From an uncultured Clostridium sp. (GTDB lineage Bacteria > Bacillota > Clostridia > TANB77 > CAG-508), in assembly GCA_900553225.1 (NCBI GenBank), contig USCV01000060.1, positions 1 to 6,077 of the forward strand: a DNA stretch of 6,077 nucleotides. Reading direction: 5' to 3'. A program made the position numbers and the translations under genes. Positions 1 through 5,980 of this stretch are shown here, piece by piece. The notes under the pieces were generated by a model, which did not search any database, was not told where the DNA came from, and was given only the letters and a program-made list of their open reading frames with translations. Within the stretch, counting starts at the first letter, position 1. The number at the start of each line of letters is the position of its first letter.

Positions 1-1132
1 TTATCTTCTCATTATAATTAAATGCTTTTCTTAATGTGTTTTTAGAATATGTATAATTTGTTTTTTCTTTAAAAAGTTTTATTAGGTTTTCTTCTGTTAT
101 AACTTTGAAAGAACCAAACTCTTCTCTTCCATTGGCTAATATCTTAACTTCTTCAGAACTAGCTTCAGTAGAATAGTTGCTATTCATTATTGCATAAGCT
201 AATGTTTCACTGTCTGCTGATAAAGGACTAAATACTTCTTTAAATAAGTTTTCAGGCTTATCATAATTTACACAAACAAATGAAGTACTTGCATTTCTAT
301 TTAATAGTTTTAATATTTCTTTACTTTCTTCATCACTGATTTGTGTTTTCTTATTTTCCTGTGTATTTTTATTTTGATTTATTAAAGCTATTTCAATATA
401 TTTAAGAATTTGATTATTAATTTCTGTAGTATATTTACCATTTGGAAGATCTTTTACTGCACTTAATAAGTCCTCGGGGAAGATAGATTTTAAAGAATTT
501 CCATAGTTTTCTCCATCTTGTGGTTGCTTTATTTCTATTAAATCATATTCATTTGAGCTAGACACTTCAAACACTAAAGTTAGTGGCCCAGAAGCGCTCC
601 CTTCCGTTTGAGGAACAGTAGTATTTTGAGTTGAGTAAACACCATATTCTGCTAAAATATATGAATATATTTTATTATCTTTTATTTCAGAACGTAAAAC
701 AATATGTCCTTCTGAAAAAGTATTACTTGAAGTTTTATTACTTGAATATTCTTTTTCTGCTAATTTTATTAATTCTCTTTTTATAGCATTATTTAATTTT
801 TCTTCGTCAATATTTTGAATATTATTACTTGCCATACTGTTATTTGTGGCACCGTTATTATCTAATGTGATTACTTTTTTTCCTAAAAATCTTGCACCTG
901 TGAAAATACCTACTCCAATTAATGCAACAGCTGCAATCGATGCAATTGATATTTTAAAAACTTTTTTGCCTTTTGGTTTTTCTTCCTTTGTTTTTTTCGT
1001 TTGGTTTGTTTCTTCATTTTTAATTTTTTCAAAATCTTCCATAATAATTCCCCCTAAATTTTCTGGAACTTTTATTTGTTCCATATAATTATTTATTTTA
1101 TTTTTTATTATTTCATCAAGTTGATTATTCAT
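1..1132 (-). CDS. Membrane-anchored probable anti-sigma/regulatory partner of the ECF sigma factor (3' end off window)
   Basis: I read one open frame from ATG at 1132 to the left edge without a stop: 377 codons, C-terminus missing. The N-terminal ~58 residues are hydrophilic and Lys/Glu-rich (cytoplasmic). One transmembrane helix follows at about residues 59-80 (start VFKISIASIAAVALIGVGIF), then a long Asn/Ser/Glu-rich, presumably extracytoplasmic domain. The start ATG overlaps the sigma factor's stop codon by one base (TAATG) and has a strong Shine-Dalgarno (AGGAGGT, 8 bases upstream), so the two genes are translationally coupled. A single-TM protein directly behind an ECF sigma gene is the usual place for its anti-sigma factor; that role is inferred from context, because I recognise no zinc-finger HxxxCxxC or other named domain. 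Both CGG triplets in the gene (852-854, 604-606) are out of frame (AAC-GGT and ACG-GAA), and the frame runs uninterrupted through them. Confidence 0.8.
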   Translation of the reverse strand, partial: MNNQLDEIIKNKINNYMEQIKVPENLGGIIMEDFEKIKNEETNQTKKTKEEKPKGKKVFKISIASIAAVALIGVGIFTGARFLGKKVITLDNNGATNNSMASNNIQNIDEEKLNNAIKRELIKLAEKEYSSNKTSSNTFSEGHIVLRSEIKDNKIYSYILAEYGVYSTQNTTVPQTEGSASGPLTLVFEVSSSNEYDLIEIKQPQDGENYGNSLKSIFPEDLLSAVKDLPNGKYTTEINNQILKYIEIALINQNKNTQENKKTQISDEESKEILKLLNRNASTSFVCVNYDKPENLFKEVFSPLSADSETLAYAIMNSNYSTEASSEEVKILANGREEFGSFKVITEENLIKLFKEKTNYTYSKNTLRKAFNYNEKI

Positions 1133-1678
1133 TACTCCCCACCTCCTTTGGCGGTTATTTCAAGCATTTCTTTTAGAGAATTTAAAGCTTTATAGTACCA
1201 GGTTTTAATAGTATTGGTTGGTTTTTGCATACAATTTGCAATTTCTTCAAAAGTAAAATTCATGTAAAATTTCATTATTAGTATTGATTTAGTATCAATG
1301 TCTAGTTTGTTTAAGGCATTTTCAAAATCAATTTTTTCTTCTAAATTAATTCTATTTTCAGAACTTAACTGCACATTACCGATAATCTTCAATACATATA
1401 ATCTTTGAATTCTTTTTTAGAAAGTTTTTGGATTCATTTATAGCAATTCGAATGATCCATGTTTTGAAAAATTCGGGATGTTTTAATGTATGTAAATTTG
1501 TATAACTTTTATATATAACTTCATCAAAAACATCTATAGAATTTTCTTCATTGTTTAGAAATGCATAGATAACTTTATATACGGATTCTTTTACAATGTC
1601 CATTATTTGTACAAAAGAGTCTGTGTTTCCATTGTTAAATTCTTTTATTAGCCTTGATAGTTCTTCTTTTGCTTCCAT
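1132..1678 (-). CDS. ECF-type RNA polymerase sigma factor, read through a +1 frameshift at an in-frame CGG
   Basis: Two overlapping frames join into one 181-residue sigma-70-family protein, the normal ECF size. Region 2 spans roughly residues 5-89 and includes the FFKTWIIRIAINESKNFLKK stretch (70-89) typical of its end. Region 4 is at about 118-172, with the helix-turn-helix core FTFEEIANCMQKPTNTIKTW. The first frame ends with CGG-TAA (CGG at 1381-1379). Skipping the C gives GAT-TAT-GGT-AAT-GTG and enters the region 4 frame. Separately, each half would be useless: region 2 without region 4, and region 4 from a poor TTG start at 1392. I place the start at ATG 1678 (5 bases after AGGGGG) rather than at 1717, because 1717 lies next to the predicted -10 element. 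The downstream TM protein overlaps its stop. The sigma gene is preceded by an ECF-like promoter, which suggests autoregulation. What remains uncertain is how the frame change is made, not that the two halves are one gene. Confidence 0.85.
1378..1384 (-). other. +1 frameshift site 1 (TAT-C-GGT) in the sigma factor gene
   Basis: On the minus strand the frame reads GAT TAT CGG TAA and stops. Omitting the C at 1381 gives GAT TAT GGT AAT and continues for the rest of the protein. The +1 frame has a stop (TAA) about 45 bases upstream, so the switch must lie within that short overlap, and CGG is at its very end. Switching earlier would replace the ECF-like linker (KKNSKIICIEDY) with an unrelated reading. 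A stop directly after the shift codon resembles prfB-type architecture, but there is no strong internal Shine-Dalgarno just upstream. Confidence 0.8.
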
Positions 1679-1709
1679 CTTTTCCCCCTTCATTTTATTT
1701 TTATAACTA

Positions 1710-1739
1710 TTAGACAATTAAGATAAGAAAAAAGTTTCA
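1710..1739 (-). promoter_or_regulatory. Predicted ECF-type autoregulatory promoter of the sigma operon
   Basis: On the minus strand TGAAAC at 1739-1734 is followed by a T-rich spacer and TTGTCTAAT, with GTCTAA at 1715-1710. The AAC-to-GTC spacing is about 17 bases. This resembles the TGAAAC / CGTC-type elements recognised by Bacillus ECF sigma factors such as SigV, SigW and SigX. It sits about 32 bases upstream of the chosen sigma start at 1678, leaving room for a short leader carrying the AGGGGG ribosome binding site. Autoregulation is inferred. Confidence 0.55.
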
Positions 1740-1771
1740 GTTAATTTAAAATAATTATATCATTAAAAAGA

Positions 1772-1807
1772 AAAAGAAAATGTAATTTTTATATTACATT
1801 TTCTTTT
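1772..1807 (-). terminator. Intrinsic terminator after rho
   Basis: A perfect 15-bp inverted repeat (arms 1772-1786 and 1793-1807, 6-base loop) lies 20 bases past the rho stop codon. On the minus strand the right side of the stem runs into a T-rich tract. The stem is AT-rich, so it may not be fully efficient, but its position between rho and the sigma promoter fits termination of the rho transcript. Confidence 0.65.
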
Positions 1808-1827
1808 CAAAACCATTTCAATAATTT

Positions 1828-3163
1828 TTATTTAAATCTTTTTAAATATGCATCCATTTTTTCTATGAATTCTTTATTATTTTCTGTTGATACCATTTGA
1901 CTTATTAGTTGTTCTGTAACATCTGTGACTGGTAAGCTATTCATAGCTTTTCTAATAGCATATACAGTTTCTAGTTCTTTTGCTGTTTGAAGTAAATCTT
2001 CTCTTCTTGTTCCTGATTTATTAATATCAATTGCAGGGAATATTCTTTTTTCAGATAATTTTCTATCTAAAACAACTTCCATATTGCCTGTACCTTTGAA
2101 TTCTTCAAATATAACATCATCCATTCTACTTCCTGTTTCTATTAATGCAGTAGCAAGTATAGTTAAACTTCCACCATTTTCAATATTTCTTGCTGCACCA
2201 AAGAATTTTTTTGGTTTATGTAGAGCTGCAGGATCAAATCCACCAGATAAAGTTTTGCCAGAAGATGGCACCACTAAATTGTACGCACGTGCCAATCTTG
2301 TAATACTATCTAATAATATAACAACATCTTTATTTTGTTCTGTTAGTCTCTTAGCTCTTTCTAAAACCATTTCTGCAACTTTAACATGATGCTCTGGTAA
2401 TTCATCAAATGTTGAGTATATTACATCTCCTCTTATAGAACGTTTCATATCTGTTACTTCTTCTGGACGTTCATCTATCAATAAAACAATTAATTCAACT
2501 TCAGGATTATTATGAGTTATACTATTTGCTATTTTCTTTAATAATGTAGTTTTACCAACTTTTGGAGGTGCTACAATCATTCCTCTTTGACCCTTCCCAA
2601 CAGGACACATTAAGTCTATAATTCTCATTGCATATTCAGATTTAGCTGTTTCTAATTTTAGTCTTTCAGTTGGATATATTGGTATTAAGTCATCAAATTT
2701 TTTTCTTCTATAAGCCATTTCTGGAGCTTGTCCGATTAACTTCTCCAACAAATATTAAAGCAGGAAATTTTTCACCTTCTTTAGGTTGTCTAGAAATACC
2801 TTTTATTTTGTCTCCTTTGTCCAATCTAAATCTTTTTATTTGAACAGGAGAAATATATACATCCTTTGGACTTGGAAGATAATTTTCTCCTCTTAAAAAT
2901 CCATATCCATCTGGTAAAACTTCCAATATTCCCTCTACAATTTCATCATCTTGATTTGTTACTTTATAACTAACTGAGCTACTTGTTGAAGGTATATTTT
3001 CATTAATATTCTCATTTGTATTTTGCTCATTATTTTCAACTTTGTCTTTTTCCTCTGATAAAATATCAATTAAATCTTCTTTTTTTAATTTTGAAACGTT
3101 TTTTATACCTCTTTCTTTTGCTAATTGGCGTAATTCAACCAATGTACAATCATTTAAATTCAT
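1828..3163 (-). CDS. rho: Transcription termination factor Rho, read through a +1 frameshift at an in-frame CGG
   Basis: The joined product is 444 residues, normal for clostridial Rho, a hexameric RNA-dependent ATPase that terminates transcription. In order: Rho N-terminal helical domain (about 1-36); a short Asn/Glu/Ser-rich linker (37-65); the cold-shock-like RNA-binding domain (about 70-143) with GYGFLR and YLPSPKDVYISP; then the ATPase core with Walker A APPKVGKT (198-205), DERPEE, Walker B VILLDS (281-286), the Q-loop around LSGGFDPAALHKPKKFFGAARN (305-326) and the SGTRRE segment (383-388). The first frame ends out of register after GEV-N-CGG and stops at 2708. The second frame carries the ATPase domain and has no good start of its own (TTG at 2751). 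Skipping the C at 2734 gives GTT AAT GGA CAA GCT CCA GAA (VNGQAPE), the expected conserved Rho junction. The start ATG at 3163 has a GGGGG-type ribosome binding site. Arg codons CGT elsewhere in the gene are read normally. Confidence 0.93.
2731..2737 (-). other. +1 frameshift site 2 (AAT-C-GGA) in rho
   Basis: The minus strand reads GTT AAT CGG ACA in the first frame, which then stops seven codons after CGG. Omitting C at 2734 gives GTT AAT GGA CAA and enters the ATPase frame. The +1 frame is open for only about 27 bases upstream of this point, so the switch position is tightly bounded. The restored VNG..PE motif matches Rho family sequence, which argues that the residue here is glycine and not arginine. 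A GGAG sequence lies about 8 bases upstream, but the other two sites have no clear equivalent. Confidence 0.9.
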
Positions 3164-3258
3164 AATATTATGTACCCCCTTAACTTTTACTTTTTAAATT
3201 AATTAATAAATATATTTAGAAATATACTAATTTTAAAATTAAATATGTTTACTTTTTT

Positions 3259-3267
3259 ATTTTATCA
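3259..3267 (-). promoter_or_regulatory. Candidate extended -10 promoter upstream of rho
   Basis: On the minus strand TGATAAAAT (TG-N-TAAAAT) occurs about 95 bases before the rho start, in the gap after divIC. No convincing -35 hexamer lies at the right distance, so this would rely on the extended -10. The rest of the 206-base gap is AT-rich with no gene. It could hold the rho leader, but I see no other clear element in it. Confidence 0.3.
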
Positions 3268-3314
3268 TGTTTGGAATTTTTAATAAGAAATAAATTAATA
3301 GAATAAATGTTGAA

Positions 3315-3358
3315 AGAGGCAAAGTAAATAGTATAAATATATGAGTATCTATGCCTCT
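3315..3358 (-). repeat. Inverted repeat just downstream of divIC, possible weak terminator
   Basis: The 7-base arms AGAGGCA (3315-3321) and TGCCTCT (3352-3358) are perfect complements around a 30-base loop, starting 11 bases after the divIC stop. The arms are GC-rich for this window. On the minus strand the stem is followed by only three Ts, so it is a poor intrinsic terminator. It may be an attenuator or chance. Its position between divIC and rho makes it worth noting. Confidence 0.3.
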
Positions 3359-3369
3359 ATATATGTATT

Positions 3370-3666
3370 TTAATTTGTAATATCATAATAAACTCTTTCA
3401 TTTGGTAAATACATACCCAACTTTTCACGTGCAATATTTTCTATATATTCAGTTGAATTAACACTTTCTTTGGTCTCTAAAAGATGTTCATTATTTGCTT
3501 TCTCTTCTGCAATTTGTTTTGTATAATTGCTTTGCTCTTGATTATATGCATTTAATGTTTTTTGTTGTACAATTAAAGTATAAACAACATATATAGCAAT
3601 AATTAATATTAATATTTTTTTATATGGTTTTTTTATTTTTTTCATCAGTGAATATCTCTCCAACAT
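3370..3666 (-). CDS. divIC: Septum formation initiator DivIC/FtsB family protein
   Basis: This is a 98-residue small bitopic division protein: a short basic cytoplasmic N-terminus, one TM helix at about residues 18-33 (ILILIIAIYVVYTLIV), a coiled-coil rich in Gln/Glu/Lys (about 34-65), and the family's C-terminal motif AREKLGMYLPNE followed by VYYD. DivIC pairs with FtsL and DivIB in the septal complex, with the coiled coil outside the membrane. It lies 36 bases downstream of yabQ, the standard Firmicute order yabP-yabQ-divIC, which supports both the name and cotranscription. The start is ambiguous: ATG 3666 (AGGAAA about 11 bases upstream) or ATG 3645 (M8, giving the more usual MKKIKK start, with GGAG about 12 bases upstream). 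There is no in-frame CGG and no interruption. Confidence 0.88.
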   Translation of the reverse strand: MLERYSLMKKIKKPYKKILILIIAIYVVYTLIVQQKTLNAYNQEQSNYTKQIAEEKANNEHLLETKESVNSTEYIENIAREKLGMYLPNERVYYDITN

Positions 3667-3702
3667 AATTAATATTGTTTCCTATAAATATATTTTTCTA
3701 CA

Positions 3703-4225
3703 TTATACAGGAAAACCCTTCTTTTGTGAAGTGTTTTTTTTATTTTTATTAAATCTTTTTACTTTTTTTACAAAATTTTCTGAAAATTTTATTAAATTTT
3801 TGTTTATATTTACAGTTATAAATGTAATTGGTCTAAAAAACACTTTTTTTAGAATTTTAAAGATTATACTAAAAGGAAATAGTACAATTTTAAGTATACC
3901 ACTTAGTATAGTTTTTATGAATTTTATCATTTTAACATTTAAAGAAATAATGTATTTGCTTATTGTAAGAATATAAAAGATAAAACCGAACTAATAAACT
4001 TACAAACATGTATAGTCTAATTTCTCCTAAACTAAAGTAAAAAATTATATAAAGCAGGAATGCTCCAGTCAAAAGCCAGAATAAAATATCTTGAATATAG
4101 GTAATTGCATCAGGTGTTTTAAATGATCTTCTTAAAATTCTAAAAAAATCAAATAAAATTCCAATTATAATACCACTTACTAAAAAAATGCATAATAAAT
4201 AGAATTGATTCATTGAATATTCCAT
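3703..4225 (-). CDS. yabQ: Spore cortex biosynthesis protein YabQ, read through a +1 frameshift at an in-frame CGG
   Basis: YabQ is a polytopic protein of the outer forespore membrane needed for spore cortex formation in Bacillus. Here the joined product is 173 residues, in the clostridial range. The predicted membrane segments are at about residues 7-27 (start QFYLLCIFLVSGIIIGILFD), 46-66 (start DILFWLLTGAF) and 71-93, followed by a long hydrophobic/amphipathic stretch and a Lys-rich tail. The first frame (stop at 3932) holds residues 1-79. It then degrades into RFYLLYSYNKQIHYFF, which lacks the expected third helix. Skipping C at 3988 gives LLVGFIFYILTISKYI, a proper YabQ-like third helix, and continues without a stop through what would otherwise look like a separate 75-residue ORF starting at 3930. 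The start ATG 4225 follows GAGG by 11 bases, and that ribosome binding site lies just beyond the yabP stop. The gene assignment rests on fold, motif pattern and its place between yabP and divIC. Confidence 0.85.
3985..3991 (-). other. +1 frameshift site 3 (GTT-C-GGT) in yabQ
   Basis: The minus strand reads TTA TTA GTT CGG TTT in frame 0. Omitting C at 3988 gives GTT GGT TTT ATC, joining into the frame that runs to 3703. The +1 frame has a TAG stop at 3993-3991, immediately before this point, so the shift cannot be earlier than the GTT codon. Placing it later loses the GFIFYILTISKYI segment expected for YabQ. The frame-0 stop is 17 codons downstream. No Shine-Dalgarno-like or slippery homopolymer precedes it. 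Confidence 0.82.
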
Positions 4226-4244
4226 AAATAGCTAATCCTCTTTT

Positions 4245-4526
4245 CTATTTGAAAATTTTTCCAAGGAAACCTCCTGCCTTTTTATCTATATCTTTTTCAC
4301 TATATCCTAAATTGACAATATCACCTTCCACAATTACTTCTTCTGTATCTATGCTCAATTTATTTATTTTTAAATTTTCACCTTTGACTGTTAAAAGCCC
4401 AAGTTCTGTTTCTAAAATTACAATTTGATCATCAAAACTAAGAACATCAAGTACACCTGAAATACTTAATTTTTCTCTATTTTCTAATACTATATTTTGT
4501 AATATATTAGTTGATGACGTTGTCAT
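4245..4526 (-). CDS. yabP: Sporulation protein YabP
   Basis: A 93-residue YabP/YqfC-family protein: an N-terminal segment NIVLENREKLSISGVLDVLS, then a beta-rich core with FDDQIVILETELGLLTVKGENLKINKL and a C-terminal KAGGFLGKIFK. YabP is a conserved spore-forming Firmicute protein, in Bacillus expressed in the mother cell and linked to spore coat or cortex assembly. It has no predicted TM segment. I prefer ATG 4526 because GAGGAG lies 6 bases upstream. ATG 4544 is possible (AGGAG about 11 bases upstream), and the frame is open to an ATG at 4598 with no support. It is followed after 19 bases by yabQ, with which it is surely cotranscribed. No in-frame CGG. Confidence 0.88.
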   Translation of the reverse strand: MTTSSTNILQNIVLENREKLSISGVLDVLSFDDQIVILETELGLLTVKGENLKINKLSIDTEEVIVEGDIVNLGYSEKDIDKKAGGFLGKIFK

Positions 4527-4620
4527 TTTTCTCTCCTCTATCATAACTATAAGTACTCCTCTCTCTTTTTTATTTTTACCTAAAATATATATATTCAAGT
4601 CTTGTCTTTTTTAGAACTAA

Positions 4621-4656
4621 AAAACAATAATTAGTTTATTTTCTAATTATTGTTTT
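4621..4656 (-). terminator. Intrinsic terminator after lysC
   Basis: Perfect 14-bp inverted repeat with arms 4621-4634 and 4643-4656 around an 8-base loop, 41 bases beyond the lysC stop. On the minus strand the second arm ends in Ts and continues TTAGTT, a short U-tract. The stem contains few G-C pairs. It separates lysC from the sporulation cluster, implying that yabP has its own promoter further downstream, though I could not identify a convincing one. Confidence 0.6.
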
Positions 4657-4697
4657 AAAATTTTAAAAAATATAGTTTTATTAGTTAATACAATTTT

Positions 4698-5882
4698 TTA
4701 ATCTGTAATTAGCTCTTGATGTAATTGCTCAAGTATATTATTGCTAATTTTTTCTTTAAAAATTAGTGTTATTTTTGATTCTACAATTTCAATATCTAAA
4801 ATCTCTAAATTGTTTAATTCTAATATTTTTAATATTTGTTTCAAAATTGAATCATTATTCATAATTCCATGGCCAATCACTGCAATTTTAGAAATATTAG
4901 AAAATGTTGAACTAAAAGTTTTTAAATCTGTTTCTAGCAAGTGTTGAAATTTATTAAGCATACATGCTTTTATTAAAAATCTAACTTCTAAATTATGACT
5001 GCTGTAATTATGAAATTTAATAGGTATAATTCCATTTAAAATTAGGCTATTATACAATTTATTTAGTAAACTTATAGAGTTATTTTCATATTTTAAATTT
5101 ATAAGAATAATATCATCATTTTTTACAATGCTTTTTACTTTAATATCCTCAATTTTTTCTTGTATAATTGTTCCTTCCTTATTATTAAATGTAGATTTTG
5201 TTACAATTGGAATTTTAAATTTCTGTCCCACTTCGATACAGCGATTATGTAGGACTTTTGCACCTTCATTTGCAATATCTAGCATTTCTACGTACGAAAG
5301 TGTTTCTAATTTTTTTGCAATTGTCACTTTGTTTGGGTCTGTTGTATAAACTCCATCAACATCAGAAAAAATATAACAATGTTTAGCTTTTAGTGCTGCT
5401 GCAAGTGCAACTGCTGTAGTGTCTGAGCCCCCTCTTCCAAAGGTTGTAATATCTAAATTATCATTAATTCCTTGAAAACCTGCTACAATTACGATTTTTC
5501 TTTTCTCTAGTTCACTTTGTATTCTAGAAGTATCAATGTTTTCAATAACAGCATTTTGGTTAGTATTGTTTGTGTAAATTCCTGCCTGCCAACCTGTTAA
5601 AGAAATAGATTTATAGCCTAATTTATTTAATAGAATACTAAGCTTTGAAATTGAAATTTGCTCCCCTGTGCTTAGTAAAACATCAAGTTCTCTATTATTT
5701 GGGATAGAAGATAATTCATATGCCTCTTTTAATAAATTATCTGTTGTTTTTCCTTGTGCCGAAACTACAACTACTATATTATTATCTCTATCATATAAAT
5801 CAATTATTTTATTAGCCACAATGTTTAATTTTATATTATCTGCAACAGAACTACCTCCGAATTTTAATACTATTGTGTCCAT
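4698..5882 (-). CDS. lysC: Aspartate kinase (aspartokinase), monofunctional
   Basis: 394 residues, the usual length for a single-function aspartokinase, which phosphorylates aspartate in the first step of lysine, threonine, methionine and diaminopimelate synthesis. The amino-acid kinase domain carries KFGGSSV (7-13), STGEQ (71-75), TFGRGGSDTTAVALAAAL (147-164) and SDVDGVYTTDP (173-183), then GAKVLHNRCIE (208-217). The C-terminal ~140 residues form a diverged pair of ACT-like regulatory domains (about 250-390), with KIAVIGHGIM at 332-341, suggesting end-product feedback. The start ATG 5882 has AAGGTG 8 bases upstream. No lysine riboswitch fits in the 98-base leader. Two CGG triplets (5857-5859, 5759-5761) are out of frame (TTC-GGA, TCG-GCA), and an in-frame CGC in AAT-CGC (5243-5241) is read as Arg. 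None of these disturbs the frame, so the gene serves as an internal control for the CGG sites. A sporulation role (DAP/dipicolinate supply) is possible but not shown. Confidence 0.95.
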   Translation of the reverse strand: MDTIVLKFGGSSVADNIKLNIVANKIIDLYDRDNNIVVVVSAQGKTTDNLLKEAYELSSIPNNRELDVLLSTGEQISISKLSILLNKLGYKSISLTGWQAGIYTNNTNQNAVIENIDTSRIQSELEKRKIVIVAGFQGINDNLDITTFGRGGSDTTAVALAAALKAKHCYIFSDVDGVYTTDPNKVTIAKKLETLSYVEMLDIANEGAKVLHNRCIEVGQKFKIPIVTKSTFNNKEGTIIQEKIEDIKVKSIVKNDDIILINLKYENNSISLLNKLYNSLILNGIIPIKFHNYSSHNLEVRFLIKACMLNKFQHLLETDLKTFSSTFSNISKIAVIGHGIMNNDSILKQILKILELNNLEILDIEIVESKITLIFKEKISNNILEQLHQELITD

Positions 5883-5947
5883 CCTTTTGGCACCTTCTTT
5901 ATGATTTGTTTATAAAATAAAACTAAGTTTAATTTTACTTATATTTT

Positions 5948-5953
5948 ATTATA
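5948..5953 (-). promoter_or_regulatory. Candidate -10 box upstream of lysC
   Basis: TATAAT on the minus strand at 5953-5948, about 65 bases before the lysC start. No good TTGACA-like -35 at 16-18 bases upstream, and the surroundings are almost pure A/T, so a chance match is quite possible. No riboswitch-like fold is visible in this leader. Confidence 0.25.
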
Positions 5954-5980
5954 TTAAATTAATCATAAAAAAGTGAGAAT

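Noticed and set aside
846..1088. Plus-strand open frames across the window (for example 846-1088, 2084-2389, 3731-3976, 4741-4947, 5128-5349, 5668-5904)
   Set aside because: Each lies antisense to a better supported minus-strand gene and has a composition typical of the reverse complement of AT-rich coding DNA.
1132..1392. Region 4 ORF as a separate gene starting at TTG 1392
   Set aside because: No ribosome binding site, a rare start codon, and the fused protein has the normal ECF size and linker.
3703..3930. Separate 75-residue gene downstream of yabQ
   Set aside because: The same frame is open upstream to the CGG site and supplies the missing third helix of YabQ. The ATG at 3930 lies one base past the frame-0 stop by coincidence and has no ribosome binding site.
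1378..3991. The three breaks as ordinary pseudogenes or random sequencing indels
   Set aside because: Random indels in such AT-rich DNA would fall mostly in A/T runs and would not coincide three times with the only in-frame CGG codons. The halves show no decay, and Rho is rarely lost without trace. A TCGG-specific sequencing artefact is also unlikely, because the same tetramer in lysC (5759-5762 and 5857-5860 regions) is undisturbed. Raw reads would settle it.
1378..3991. Plain reassignment of CGG to another amino acid
   Set aside because: A sense reassignment would keep the frame, but all three sites need a frame change of +1 to reach the rest of the protein.
4545..4620. Sigma-E type promoter for yabP
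   Set aside because: A GAATAT sequence occurs upstream, but no matching CATA-type -10 follows at the right spacing.
5883..5980. Lysine riboswitch upstream of lysC
   Set aside because: The gap is only 98 bases and shows none of the required GC-containing stems; a lysine riboswitch aptamer is longer than this.
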